Shown here: in pieces, positions 1 through 12,200 of the stretch | How positions within the stretch are numbered: the first letter of the stretch is position 1 | Layout of the letters: every line of letters begins with the position of its first letter | From: Siphonodentalium dalli | Taxonomy: Eukaryota; Mollusca; Scaphopoda; Gadilida; Siphonodentaliidae | Assembly (NCBI GenBank): GCA_032622095.1 | Contig: CP136062.1 | Span: forward strand, 155,178,875-155,242,874 | Reading direction: 5' to 3' | Length of the DNA stretch: 64,000 nt | The notes under the pieces: generated by a model | What the model was told of the DNA's origin: nothing | The model's input: the letters and a program-made list of their open reading frames with translations, nothing else | The model's database searches: none | Program-made: the position numbers and the translations under genes

Positions 1-230
1 CTCATTCTAAACAAAACTATAAACTCTACCTGTGATAACCGATATGACTACTCTAAGCCCATTCCAATCTTATTCTTAACTCAGACTTGTACCATATCGT
101 TATCATGACTGATGGTCTATCACTCCCCATGAACATTTTCAGCAGCAACAACAACCCACAATTCTATGAATCTCTTTCGAACGTGTTGCATTATTAGTAT
201 TTCCATAAAATATAGAATCAAACGACCCTG
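1..230. repeat. Diverged copy of LINE 3' flank sequence
   Basis: Bases 2-50 match 32,145-32,193 at about 42 of 49 positions, and 176-225 match the next stretch (32,197-32,240). About 110 unmatched bases lie between the two blocks, which looks like an insertion. The right-arm counterpart is near 43,430-43,480 on the opposite strand. No gene is visible here. Confidence 0.6.
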
Positions 231-369
231 TTATTAAGAAACCACCATTAGATATATGAACGCGGTATATATGGTTAACTGTTTAAAGTAAAATAGACCT
301 CCCAAAACACATTTATCATACAATTCAATGGTATAAGAAACGGGCTCGGTGGATTAAATCATTTCTTTC

Positions 370-985
370 GTTCGCTGTCCTTCAAATTTGTGGACATTAA
401 ATGTGAGTCATCCTTGCATACTTGCCTTGGGGGTTATTGAAAAGCTAAGTTGACGAGTCGTTAGCCAGCTCCATCATAGTGGCATTAATGATGTAGTTTA
501 AAGGTCCCCAAATGACACAGACCACACATTTATAAAAAAAATATTCTGTAGTCGATTATAGGGAGTCTAATGGTTTGGTTTAAGGATACGAAAGTCGATG
601 TCACAGTTGTGGATCAGTGAAAGAGCTCAAACATGATACACGCTTTGCTGATGTCAATTTAGATTTCCACCAAACCTATATATAGTCATGTCCATTGTAC
701 ATGGAATTTAAGGTATGATTTAAAGTTGCAAACGTTCCACCGCCGAAGTCAATGATGGGCGAACCACCAAGATTGACAACACATTTGTATCCTGGATGTC
801 CCCAAACGTATATGTAGATATCTGCGCTATACGAACACTAATGACGTAGCATAAATGTTCCGGCTGGCTTCCATTTTGGGTCAGGAATTGATATCACGGA
901 TGAGGAGCAACACAATTGATAAAACTAATTCAACGATTTTCATAGAAACTGATATGTAGACGTCTACATGATATACTGAACGGGA
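370..985 (+). repeat. Diverged direct copy of right-arm 50,280-50,770
   Basis: Blocks at 370-450, 540-620, 660-760 and 945-980 are collinear with 50,290-50,330, 50,404-50,480, 50,500-50,600 and 50,735-50,770. Identity looks like roughly 75-85% in the matched blocks. The segment at 370-450 also resembles the end of the RT-bearing LINE fragment at 49,563-49,640. No supported gene. Confidence 0.55.
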
Positions 986-1051
986 ATTGATGTCGGTTAA
1001 TTGGATAAAGACCATAATAGATAAGATAAACGTTTCTAAAAAGTGTCGCTG

Positions 1052-1081
1052 ATGCACAACATAATTAATTATGTGGTGCAT
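1052..1081. repeat. 30-bp near-perfect palindrome
   Basis: The half-site ATGCACAACATAATT is followed by its reverse complement with a single mismatched pair. It sits between the diverged repeat copies and the Helitron. It could form a cruciform. No function is assigned. Confidence 0.6.
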
Positions 1082-1447
1082 AATTTGGCCACAAATGGGG
1101 GCAAAATTGACATTAATACATTTTTTTGCGTTTGTTTCAGTGTTCGGCTCGGTTGTTTCATCTAGAACGAACCGCGGTATATGTACCTCTGTAGAACGAT
1201 ATGCGCATTATTCAATTATACAGTTTAATTATAATAGCATGGGGCTCTCAACACAGCAGTTTTTTTTATATTATATATTATGTGGGGTACATATCTGAAC
1301 GATGAGAATAACCATGCGTCTAGAACCATCGGAGTCTTCTGGTCGGCACCACGCCCGAATCGAAACATTTTCTGAATAACATTCAACTACAATATCGCAG
1401 TTCAGATAACATCGATAGGTCCCAATATCAACGGGGAAGGAGGGCGT

Positions 1448-2563
1448 ATGCCTATATCTAAAGTCCAAGGGCAGGTTTACCACATATTCGGATCCCTCCA
1501 GCCGCTGCCTGACGAACAACCTCGATATCTACAACTTTACTTTGTGCGAGATCCTCAGAGCCAGACGCAGAGTAGATACAACGGAAACCAAGGAACACGA
1601 TTTGATATCATTGTGACATTACAGAACATGCTACATTCAACCAATAGCGTTCAAAGGTCTAAGTACACCTTGGAATGTGCACCTAGACAAGAACAAGAAG
1701 TCGTCATTGATGCTGACCATGTTCAATCTGGAGAGCATGCTCGCCGTTTTAATGCACCGTAATGCCACGAAGTAGCTGTGATCGTGACTGGTTGGTATAT
1801 GAAACCAGGGATATTGTTTTAAAATGCAGATATAATAATCTCAGACGCAACATCGAAACACAGATAGCATGATGTCCTATTGTAACCTCTGTTGTTTGTG
1901 AATGGGGAAGAGGGTTATCACTTTGGAATTCCACAGGCAGGTGAAACTATAGAAAGACCGTCTCTTGTATGGACTTTTATGCCTGTCATTTCATGCCATG
2001 ACCTTTGTTCGGCATTACGACCGATCCGATCTACTTATAACAATCACATGTAATTCAAAATGGAAGGAAACACAATGTGAGCTTCTACTTGGTCAAACTT
2101 ACGTCACAGATATTATCTCACTGACATTCCACCTAGTACTGAAAGTAATGGACCTCATGACAATGTCCCAAATTGCCGGACCAGTGCGGTGCCAAAAGTC
2201 CACCATAGAATTCGTTGCCGCATGCGCATATTTTGATTTGGCTCATCACCAAAATTCAATCCAACCAGCTTGAATCCATCATATCGGCAGAGATTCCATA
2301 TCCTGCAACAGACAGATGGCTCTTCGACATTGTCGAGACACACAATAATGGTACACGGTCCATTCAATTCCAATAAACACAAATCACCGTGTATGAAAGA
2401 CAATAAGTGCAAGAAACGGTACCGCGAATCGTTTATTCTGGAGACTAAAACAGCCGAGGATGAGTATCCTTCTTACATGCGAAGGAGACCTGGAGACGGT
2501 GGTTTAAAAGCAATCAGATATATACACAACAATGAAGGTTTTATGGGATATTTGAAATTTTAG
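1448..2563 (+). pseudogene. Helitron Rep (HUH nickase) domain, broken
   Basis: This is the N-terminal and Rep part of the Helitron protein, which in live elements nicks DNA for rolling-circle transposition. An open stretch from 1,448 to 1,762 carries the GQVYHIFGSLQP block. Codons at about 1,765-1,945 continue with EVAVIV, PLLF and GYHFGIPQ. The AMTFVRHYDRSDLLITITCN block follows at about 1,990-2,055. The catalytic HUH motif PHAHILIWL is at 2,218-2,244, with both His codons intact, but it is in a different frame from the preceding IEF. IISAEIP and HGPFN..SPCMKD follow at about 2,275-2,410. At least three frame changes and an internal deletion before 1,960 rule out a functional product. Confidence 0.85.
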
Positions 2564-2589
2564 TCCACTAACAACATCATGGCATCTAG

Positions 2590-3545
2590 CAGTTTGCTGT
2601 CCATTTGGAAAATGGTCAGCGGGTTGATTTTACCGCCGATAATGCTGCAAATCAGGCAATAGCACTGTGTCAGGAAGATTCCTTGGCACAAACGTTGTTT
2701 TATCACCAGGTACAATCCTATTGCACGTAGCGTAACAACAGATGGAATAGAAGAAAACGAGGTTCTGTAGTAGAATACAATGCTGTAATTAGACACGACA
2801 CTACTATAGGGAGAGTATACACCGTCCATTCCAGCCAACATGAATGTTTCCATTTAAGACTACTACATGAAGTCAAGGGTCCCACCTCCCACGTTTTTGC
2901 AGATCACCGGACTGTGGATGGCATCGTCTGGGTTACTTATCGAGAAACATGTGTTAAGCGCGAATTGCTCGAAGGCGACAACAAAACATCGGATGCTGCT
3001 ATGCATGCACTTCAGCAAGATGTCCACGATGAAGTTACCCAATACCAGATGGGCCGATATATAAGCAGCAATGAAGCTTTGTGGAGGATATCTGGATTTC
3101 CAATCCACGAACGACATCCTGCCATCCAACAACTTGCTGTCCAGTTGGAAAATGGTCAGCGGGTTTATTCTACCCACCGATAACGCAGCAATATCACCGT
3201 GAGATACTATACTGACGGTTTTCTTTAAACTGTGTCAAGAAGATTCCTTTGCACAAACGTTGTTTTATAACCCAATACCACCCAACTACACGTGGTGTAA
3301 CAACAGATGAACTTGAAGAAACTGAGGTGCTTTAGACAATCATGCTGACATTAGACTTGACACTGCTTTATGGAGTACACACCGTCCATCCCAACCAACA
3401 TTCATGTTTGTTTTAAAGACTACTCCTACGTGAAGTCAGTTGTCCAACTTCGTTTGCAGATCTCCGGATTGTGGATGGCGACGTATGCGCTACTTACCGA
3501 GAAGCATGCGTTAAGCGCGAACTGCTCGAAGACGATACCAAATGG
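2590..3545 (+). repeat. ~550-bp tandem duplication inside the Helitron gene
   Basis: The segments 2,590-2,990 and 3,130-3,545 are collinear copies offset by about 545-555 bases. Both encode LENGQRV followed by LCQEDS.AQTLFY and, further on, a REACVKRELLE-type block. The intervening 3,000-3,125 encodes YISSNEALWRISGFPIHER. One copy of this region is expected in a Helitron protein, so the duplication arose after the element lost constraint, or helped kill it. Confidence 0.7.
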
Positions 3546-3579
3546 GATGCAACTTTAATGAAAGCTTCGGCATCGCATT

Positions 3580-4450
3580 CAGCAACAAGCCTCAGAATTC
3601 TCTGCAATTATCCTCAAAACATGTGAAGTTTGTGATCCTTTAATACTATACCAATAACGGGATGATTTTTCTGAAGATTTTAAACACCAGGTTCAATTAA
3701 GATACCCGGAAATGGAGCCTACAGTGATGAGGTCTTCATTGTCGCATTAATAGATATAGAAGACATGGTTATTGCTATGCGAGGAGAAGGACTGCATACG
3801 CTTGGTCGGCCTCAAACTGAAGCGAGCTGAACATTCTGACAACGAGATATTACGGCAAACATTCAACGCAATCGATTCTTTGGTCAGATACATTAATGAA
3901 AATGAAAAACTTTTACACGAATAAAGGGTAGTATATTCCACCATCGGTGGAGTGCAATCTCATACTGGAGGAATATGTTTTCACGATGCACCTGCTGGAA
4001 CTGGGGAGAAAACTTCGTCACGAACATGTTGCTTCGTCGGGTAATGCTGCCACAGCTCATTCTGCCTTTAAGTTGTCTTTGGACTTGGTCACCAATGATG
4101 CTCCGGTTTGCAACATTTCCAAAACTTCCGGACTTGCGCAATTTTTCAGAACGTGACACATGATTGCATGGGATGAATGCACAATGGCACATACCAGAGC
4201 ATTGGAGGCAATTGACATAACATTAAAAGACGTGCGTGATACAAATCCACAAATGGGGAGACTCACTGTCATGTTGTCTGGTGACTTTAGGCAAACTTTA
4301 CCAGTCATTACCAGGGGGACGAAAGCTGACGAGAACCAGGCTTGCGTGAAGTCTTCTTCGTTGCGGCACCATGTAACCATAAATCGCTGCGAGCACAACT
4401 CCATGGGAACCAGCTTTCGCACAGTTCGCTCGAACATTACAACAACTTAG
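3580..4450 (+). pseudogene. Helitron Pif1-like helicase domain, broken
   Basis: This is the helicase half of the Helitron protein. Recognisable pieces, in order, are a Q-motif-like FNAIDSLVRYI at about 3,860, a Walker A-like HDAPAGTGENF at about 3,985-4,017, the CNISKTSGLAQFF block at about 4,110-4,150, the Walker B-like MIAWDECTM at 4,160-4,186 and the GDFRQTLPVI motif at about 4,280-4,310. The expected GTGKT is GTGEN here, so the nucleotide-binding Lys is lost as well as the frame. A stop (TGA) separates the FFRT and MIAWDE blocks. Confidence 0.85.
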
Positions 4451-4704
4451 AGAAACTAAAGTGTTTTAGACGATGATGGCGTGTGGATCCTTCCCCGTTT
4501 CACGTGTGTTCTCAAGCCTACGCGACCACTATCAAAACATTACTTGTCTATGTAAACTTGCAATTATTGCGCCAATGTCTGTGACTGAACAGCATCAACA
4601 ACAAACGTGTTAATGAAATGCCCGGGAGCTCTCATTCCTACACATCAGTTGACGTTGTTACAGATTCATCAGAGGTTGTCACCTATCGCACATAATTTAA
4701 TTTA

Positions 4705-5110
4705 TTAGAGCCATGGTACCATGTCTTCCTCTTCACCATATTTGGCTGAAAGCAGGAGCAAAACCATGCGTCTGCGCAACATTTTCAACGGAACACGGCT
4801 GGTGGTCACTAAGCTATTGGAGCATGTCATTGTGGCTACTATTCTGCCTGGCTGTGGATAATATGTGTTTATGCCATGCACACCCCCATACCATCTGACA
4901 TTCCGTTTCGGTTTAAGAAACTAAAATCAAAAATTGAGCTTTGCCATTTCAATTAATAAGTCTCAAGGCCAAACTGTATTTGTTGTTTGTTTACAACTGT
5001 CTTAATTTTCGCATGGACAACTGTATGTAGGATGTTCTAGAGTTGGATCTCCTCATACTTTGTTCGTCCACGCTCCTACTGGAAAGACTCGCATCATTGT
5101 GTATCCTTAG
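4705..5110 (+). pseudogene. Helitron helicase C-terminal region, broken
   Basis: In shifting frames the DNA encodes LKAGAKTMRLRN..NGTRLVV (about 4,745-4,810), an ATILPGCG block (about 4,835-4,860), a PFRFKKLK-like block (about 4,900-4,925), AISINKSQGQTV (about 4,940-4,980) and HGQLYVGCSRV (about 5,013-5,045), ending in VYP and a stop at about 5,110. These correspond to the last helicase motifs of Helitron proteins. The region 4,450-4,700 is too degraded for specific motifs. Confidence 0.8.
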
Positions 5111-5439
5111 GTTTTTTGAGCACATCTAACGTTGCTAGCGATGACTTAAAGATGCCCTGACGGTTTGACAGCAAACAACCTTCAAATGCACAGTTTGTAT
5201 ACAAGAAAATGAATGGCACAACGAACCCTGCATCATCATTATGAAGTATTGATGGCCAAATGTCGAATTTCAAAAGAGCAACTTTTTAGCACGTTTGACT
5301 GTGGTCAGTCTAGCAAACATTCCAATATCGTCTATGATAGCATCCATGCTTATGTTGCCAAAGTTTTGTTTTTGTCAAATTTGGTGTATTTTGTCACATT
5401 AGGTGTATTTTATCAAATTTGGGCATCTTTAACTCACAG

Positions 5440-6655
5440 GTCGCCAGAACAAACAACAAATGCCCCAGCCCCTATAATACTTAATATTATTCTTCCAATA
5501 ATAGAAAGGTATCGAACGCGGACGGCCCTAATTTGTAATAACTTTTTCAAAGTCCACAAACAGGTTCAAAACACACACAAATAATGTTAGCAACATAAAT
5601 ACTTCGTATATAGGTAGAAAGATATTTTATTACTCTTCAATTTTAAGTATGCCGTGTAAAATTGGTTCAGAAAAACTCCGGATATGAGCACAGGTCTGGC
5701 GCAAACCGACTGCTAAAATCACTCGTTCTAGATGGTGTCCGCTAAACTGGGTCAGCGAGTCGGATTTTTACACCGACTTGCGCTTCAAAAACTCTCAACG
5801 GTATGTACAATATATATATTATACATCATTAGAAGCGGAATTATTTACTGACACACCCAAACCAATCTGGCCACATCACGGCATCGTATCTCTCGTATTT
5901 ATTGAAAAAATCAGATTCATGAATTCGGAAGCAAATTAAAATTTTCCAAAAACCAGCCATTTTTTGCGAGTTTGCCGTGAGTACTATTTATAGTTCTATG
6001 CAACACAATATGTATTTATAAAAAATTAAAAGAATAGATAAAGATTGAATTAACACGAATGCCGATTTGAAAACATAAACATTTAGATCGTATGTACATT
6101 ACTTCTTCGTTATATATTTGATTTATATTGGGCCAATGCCAATTAGTATTACGTCATTTCAGCTTACTTACAAAATGGCTTGTTTTGGACAATTTAAATT
6201 TTCTTCCGGTTTTATGAAACTGATTTTTCAATAAATACGAGAGATATGATGCCGTGATTCCGCTTCTAATGATGTATACTATATTTTTCTACTTACCGGT
6301 TAGGGCGTTTTTGAAGCACTAGTCAGTGTAAAAATCCGGCTTTTTGACCGAGTTGAGCGGACACCATCTCGAACGAGGGATTTCAACAGCCGGTTTCTGT
6401 CAGACCTGTGCTCATAACAGGAGTTTTTTTTAACCATTTTTTACGCGGGATACATGAAATTGAAGAGTAAGAAAATACATTTCTACGTATATATGAGGCC
6501 TTTATGTAACAAAAAAAAAATTCTTCTATTTTTAACTTGTTTTTTGACTGAACAAAAATTAAAAAATTAGGCCCCGCCAAGTTGAATACCTTTCTATGGG
6601 ATTAAGTATTATTGAGGGTGGGGTAAATTTTTGATCTGGGGACCTGTGCTTCAAC
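5440..6655. repeat. Foldback element with ~530-bp inverted arms
   Basis: The arm 5,440-5,980 pairs with 6,175-6,655 in reverse complement at roughly 75-80% identity, around a loop of about 190 bases. Shared landmarks are GACCTGTG, ATACCTTTCTAT, ATTAAGTATTAT, ACTCTTCAATTT, GTGTAAAAATCC and AATACGAGAGATATGATGCC. It resembles a long-TIR MITE or foldback transposon. No transposase is seen. The 123-codon ORF at 5,213-5,584 runs into its left arm and is unrecognised. Confidence 0.75.
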
Positions 6656-7335
6656 TGTCCCACATATTCTCAAATATGAATGTTGTATATTTGTCAAACG
6701 ACGAAAAAATTAGGGCAGTTCGTTTGTCAGATAGTTAGATATTACGATTATTCGATAGTCCGAAAGTCGCGAATATGTAAATATACATGTAGGTCGCGCT
6801 AGCTTTCAGAATAGCATGTAGTTTCCTCACATACAGAAGCTGGCATCCGTTCCAGCATCGCGTTAAATTATTACACGTGTATGTGTAGCTCACGCACGTG
6901 CATGTACGAGAATCTTTATATAGAGCACCAATAAGTCACATATGTTGTAACATACATGTATAAGACACGACAAAGACGAACATTTGGATATTTGTGTATC
7001 ATTTACGCAATTAGATATACGGGTGCGTTAATTGTCTGTTCCCAAATGTGTGTATGGTGCTTAAATTTGATACCGGTGGGATTCTTTTGCGCGTGGTGAT
7101 GCCTCAGGGAACATTTATTTTATGTTGATGAGGCCCGATTTTTATTCATGTCCACGTCGCTGTAAATTCTTAAGTATCGAACTCTCGGAATATCGAACAC
7201 TAAGATTAAAGAACTGTCGCAATAATAAATTATTAGATTAACGAATCCCATGTATTGGCGTACCCTCGAACACAAATACAGTCAGACCATTAAAGTTTCA
7301 TCCTATTACAGTTTCACAACTGGTCAACTGGACCC

Positions 7336-7806
7336 GTCAATGTGATGCGATGCTGGTGGGCCCTGTTGAATTGCTAAGATGCTGTCATGGTAAATTTACG
7401 CTGTTAAGAAAATGTACGTTATTTGTTCTGAAATTGTCATTTGTGCGGCGTTCGGAAAATCTGCAATATGAAAAGCCATTGTGTGTATCAAACATTCCAA
7501 CACATATATATATTGCGAGATATGTTTATATTGGTTGTGTTAGTTGTGGCAAATCGACTATAGAAAGATGGCAATTCACATAGTTTTGCAAACACCAGAG
7601 CAGCCATTATTATATTTGTTCAAAATGTCTATGTTTTGTTATGTTCCAAACATGCACTGGTCTTATTCCAAACCGCTCGTATTAGCCATACACCCAGAAA
7701 ATGACAACATTTGAAAAATAACGGTACTTTGTCTTAACAGCATCAGTTCGCCCCAATCGCGTTATAGCAATTCAGCAGAGACCACCAGCATCACATCACA
7801 TTAGCA
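7336..7806. repeat. Small foldback (MITE-like) repeat
   Basis: The arm 7,336-7,470 pairs with 7,660-7,806 in reverse complement. The clearest matches are GATGCTGGTGG, GAATTGCTA and GCTGTTAAGA. The internal ORF at 7,350-7,583 is a by-product of the repeat and shows no family signature. Confidence 0.55.
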
Positions 7807-8317
7807 GGACCATAAAGTCTTGATCAGGGGTGCGTATATTCCAGCTGGAACCGCGCGTATCAACAGTATACATATCAGTTACCTTTCAACCAAATACTAA
7901 GAACACAATTTACCATCAGTTGCAAACGAAACGAATCTAGGAGATATGAGATAAGTGGTTGTACAAGTAATAGTACCCCAATACGCTATACATTTGACGA
8001 TATATTTTCTTCGATAAAACGGATTAAAGAGACTTAATCAAATTATAGTTATTTTTACTGAACTTCTATTAATTTGTATACAATAAGTAAAGACCGTAGT
8101 TATGTAATGTAACTGGTTTGATGCCCATTAAAGCAATTTCCATGCATAGGGAGTAAGTGAGACAAAGTCCATTATTCCGATCCGACAAATTTATTTTTCG
8201 CTTACATGTGGTGTCTGGTTAAGGACATTCGGGACAATGTATACCATGAACACAATCAACATAATGTAATAAACATTACAACGTACATGTAGAACATTGG
8301 TCTGCGTAATCGCCAAA

Positions 8318-8875
8318 TATATGAATATGATCACGTGATTCAAGATCACGAATCAACAATTGGAAGTGACAGGATTATTCAGAGCGCATGAATAACAATC
8401 ATACAAATCAGTGAATGTCATGATAAAATGATATTTTCAAAAAATAAAGTTTACTTCTATGCAAAAGTTGAATAATCGCTTGGCCAAATATCGGGTTTTG
8501 GGCAATTTACGTACGTTACCAAAGACTCGAATGAAATGAAATTAACACATAAAAGCCAAAATAAATTAACCAGTAGATATGGAAGCATGCAAAACCATGA
8601 TACACAATGTAAAAACGAAAACATGAGCCACATACAGATATATGAATCTAATCACGTGAATAGCTATCGCGAGTCAGCCAAGAACAATTGAAAGACACAG
8701 GATTATTCACGAATATAAATCAAATAAATCAGACAATGCCATAAAATGAAATGGCATATTCGATAAGATGAAACTAAATTGTACTTCTACGCAAAATTAT
8801 AATCATCTCTTAGTCAATTATCGGATTGCGGATGTACAAACGTCCCAATATATTGAATTGAAATGAAAACATGAA
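8318..8875 (+). repeat. Two diverged direct copies, ~315-bp period
   Basis: The stretch 8,318-8,560 is repeated at 8,632-8,875. Shared blocks include ATATGAAT..AATCACGTGA, CAGGATTATTCA and ACTTCTA.GCAAAA. The copies differ by many substitutions and small indels. No gene is seen. Confidence 0.6.
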
Positions 8876-9222
8876 AGCAACCTGCAGATATTCCTCTGCT
8901 GTTCGTTAATTCAAGACGTATGCGAAAATACTGGTTGCAATATAAAGTGACGCCATGTGCAGTATGGATATGTTCAATTTGATGTCATAATACACAACCG
9001 ACCTCTACAATGTTATAGGCTTCCAGGGTAAACAGGTTTTAAACGGTAGCCATTGACAGCGCTATTAGTATGTGTACTTTGTAACTTGAGATCCGCTCTC
9101 ATTACTTTAACAACGCTAACGTTGATAGTTCAAAATAAAAAATATGTATATATCAGGTGTTCAGAAGTATATGTAAATAATAGCTGGATATAATTCGATT
9201 TAGCCGAAGTAAATTTGGGTCG

Positions 9223-12200
9223 AGTTTCAAAAAGTGTCCGAATATGAGTTGCCGCTATGCTCGGTCTGGAACGTTGAAGTGAAAGTGCATGGGGCGATAA
9301 TTTGGACCGAAAAAATTAGAACATCAGTGCCAATTGGTCGAAAACAGACGTACAGCGACGCCCCAACCACACAACTACGATTTGCTTCGCCCGCGCGCCC
9401 CGTTACCGTCACTACCCGCCCCCGCTGTCCCATCCCGGTTATGGTTAGGGTCCCGTCCCAGTTATGGTTAGGATCCAGCCCCGTCCTGCCCCGTTAAGGA
9501 TTAGTGCTATAGTGTAAAGGTCCCATCTCGATCTATCCCTGTTATACTAGGGTCCGGTCACGGCCCTTATCGTCCCGTGCCGATTACGGTCAGTGTGTGG
9601 GTCCAGTCCCGTCCCGGTTATGGGTAGTGTTAAAGTCCCATCCCGCCCCGATTCGGATTAGAGATAGGTTTAATGTCCTCCCGCTGGCATTCGGATTAGA
9701 GTAGGATTAAGGGCCGGCACACACCCGCCGCGGTTGGGTAGGGGAACCTAAAGGTCCCGTCCCGGTTAGAGTGATGGTTAAGGGCCCGTCCATACCCGGT
9801 TCGGCTTAGAGTTAGGTTTAAGGTCCAGTACCAGTTAGGGTTAAGGTTTACATCCCGTCCTGTTAGGGTTTGAGTCCCGTACCTGTTATAATTAGGGTTA
9901 CGGTTCCGTCCAGATTAGGGTTAGGTCCCATCCTCCCCGGATTAGCTAGACTTAGTTTTAATGTCGAGTCCCGCTTAGAGTTAGGGCTCGGTTTACGCTC
10001 CCGTCAAATCTCGGATAGTGTTACGGTCCCCTCTCGGTTAGAGCTAAGGCTAAGACCCTGTCTCGGTTCGGGTCAGGGTCCACTCACAATTAGGTTAGGC
10101 TTAAGGTCCAGTCCCATCCCGCCACGGTGAATTTCACGTTCAGAGCCGTCCAGTACCGGTTAGGGTTGTCGTTATGGTTAGTGTTAACGTCCCGGGCGTC
10201 CCATGACACTGGTCACGGTTTAGGGTAATGTGTTAGGGTTAAGGTCCCGTTCCAATCCGTCCAGTTCTGGCTACTGTTAGGATACCGCCCTTGTTGTGGT
10301 CCCGTCCCTTCCCGGTTATGGGTTAGGCTCAAGGTCCCGTCCAAGTTCGAGTTAGGAATCGGGCAAAGGTCCAGTCCCGGTTAGTGTTAGGATACCGACT
10401 GGTCCCGTCCCAGTTATGGTTATTGTGATATTCCGGTCCAGAGCCGCACAGTCCCGGTTATGGCTAGTGTTAACGTCAGGTCCCCTGGCCGCGTCCCGGT
10501 TTATGGTTACGTTGGTGTTAAGGTCCCGTTCCAACCAGTTACGTTCAGTTAAAGGTTAGGGTGCCGTCCTGGTTAGGGTCCCGACTCGTCCCGTCCGCGG
10601 TCGGGATTACCCGCCAGGTAACGATTGTTGTCAGTTATTACTGTAGTAACTTCCCGTCCCAGATAGGGTTAAACTCCCGCCAAGGTTATGTTTAAGGCTC
10701 CGTACCGGTTAGTGATAGAGCCCTGTCCAGGTTAGTTGTGTTGTGTTTAAGTTCCCGCCCGAACCGTCCAGTCCCTTTAGGGTTTGGGTTATAGTTGTGC
10801 CAAGGGTTGGGGTCCCGTCACGGTCACGGTTGGGGCATAGGCCCCGTCCTGTTAGTGTTTGGGTCCCGCCCACTTCATTTCCGTGTTAGACCCCCAACAT
10901 GAGTATGTTTAAAGTTACAGTACCGTTCCGAACCACCACATCCAAATTAGAATCCCGCCCGTCCGGTACGGGTTAGGGTTTAGCACCAGTCCCGGTTGTA
11001 GTTATGTTAACCTCCCGTTCTGGTCCGTATTATGGTTTAGGTCCCGTCCCCTTTGTGGTTAGGCTTAAGGCCTCGTTTCAGTTATTGTTATTGCCACGAC
11101 TGGTCCCGTCCCGATTATGGTTATGAACTTATGATTTGTATTAACGTCCTTCCCCTGACTTCCGCCCCGGAGTAGGGTTAGGGTTCCGGTTAGAGTTAGG
11201 GTACCGTCCTGTGGTCCCGTCTCTTCCTTGTTATGGTCCCGGCTCGTCCCGTCCGATGTACGGACCATCCGGATCCACCATCAGGTTACGAGTATTGTTA
11301 GTGTTAGGTTCCAACCGTCCCGGTTAGAGTTAGGGTTAAGCTCCCGTCCCGAATAGGTTAGGGTCAGGGGTCACGTCCCGGTTAGTGTTGGGTTCCCCTA
11401 ACGGTTAGCGTTATGGTCCCGTCTCGGTTAGGGCTAGGGTTAAATTCCCGTTCAGAGCCTTCCAGTGCCGTTTAGGTTTAGGGTTATTGGTGTAGCCAGT
11501 GTTAATGTCCCGTCAGGGTTGGGTCAAGGTCCCGTCCTGCCTGGCTTAGGGCCCCGCCCCGTTCAGTTCCTGGATAGGGCCCCGATCCGGTTAGGGTTAA
11601 AGTTACAGTCCCTCCTACCCCAACATAAAGGTTATGGTCCCGTCCGGCCGGACTAGGCCTGTTCAGTCTTAGAGTTAAGCTGCCGTTAGGGTTATGTTTA
11701 TGCTTTATTTCCCGTCCCGGTTAGAGTTAGGGTTTCGTCCCGCCCCGGTTATGATCTCGAATTGTTCCGTCCGCGGTTAGAACTATGAGTCACGGTCCAG
11801 CTAGAATTACGGTCACGTCCAGTCTGGGTTAAGGTTGGGGTCCCGCACCGTTCCGCTCCGGTGTAGGGCCCTGGTCCGGTTATGGTTAAGTTACAATCCG
11901 TTCCGAACACCCACATACAACTTATGGTCCCGTCCGGTCAGGGTTAGGATACCGCGTCGTCCTGTTCAGTGTTAGGGTTAAGCTGCCGTCCCGGTTAGGG
12001 TTAGGCCTAAGGTCCCGTCCCAGTTAATGTTAGAGTCGCGTCCCACCCCGGTTAGGGTTAGGGTACCGATTTGTCCCGCCCGCGGTTAGATTAATAGCCA
12101 CGGCCCGGGTCCAGCTAGAATTACTGTCCCGTCCCTTTAGGGTCCCAACACGCCCACCCTGGTTAAAGTTCATACGGTCCCGAAATTTTCCTGACAGACC

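Larger units (their letters stand above)
1440..5130 (+). mobile_element. Decayed Helitron (RepHel) element
   Basis: Conceptual translation across several frames gives the ordered landmarks of a Helitron Rep/helicase protein: the GQVYH..GSL N-terminal block, the PHAHILIWL HUH nickase motif, the SPCMKD/KCKKRY block, a YISSNEALWRI..FP block, a Walker A-like loop, WDE and GDFRQ Pif1-helicase motifs, and INKSQGQT (motif VI). Many stops and frameshifts show it is dead. A roughly 550-bp internal tandem duplication lies at 2,590-3,545. I could not fix the 5' TC or 3' CTRR termini. The right limit may lie anywhere up to the inverted repeat at 5,440. Confidence 0.85.
6656..9222. other. Non-coding intergenic DNA with small repeats
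   Basis: AT-rich sequence with no ORF that I can connect to a protein family. It holds a foldback at 7,336-7,806 and a diverged tandem pair at 8,318-8,875. I see nothing supportable in 6,656-7,335, 7,807-8,317 or 8,876-9,222. Confidence 0.6.

Noticed and set aside
5213-5584. 123-codon ORF after the Helitron
   Set aside because: Runs into the inverted repeat arm and shows no homology signature or conserved counterpart.
9400-12180. A true telomere or chromosome end
   Set aside because: The array is degenerate, mixed with CCCGTCCCGG, bounded by unique inverted ends and followed by ordinary DNA on both sides.
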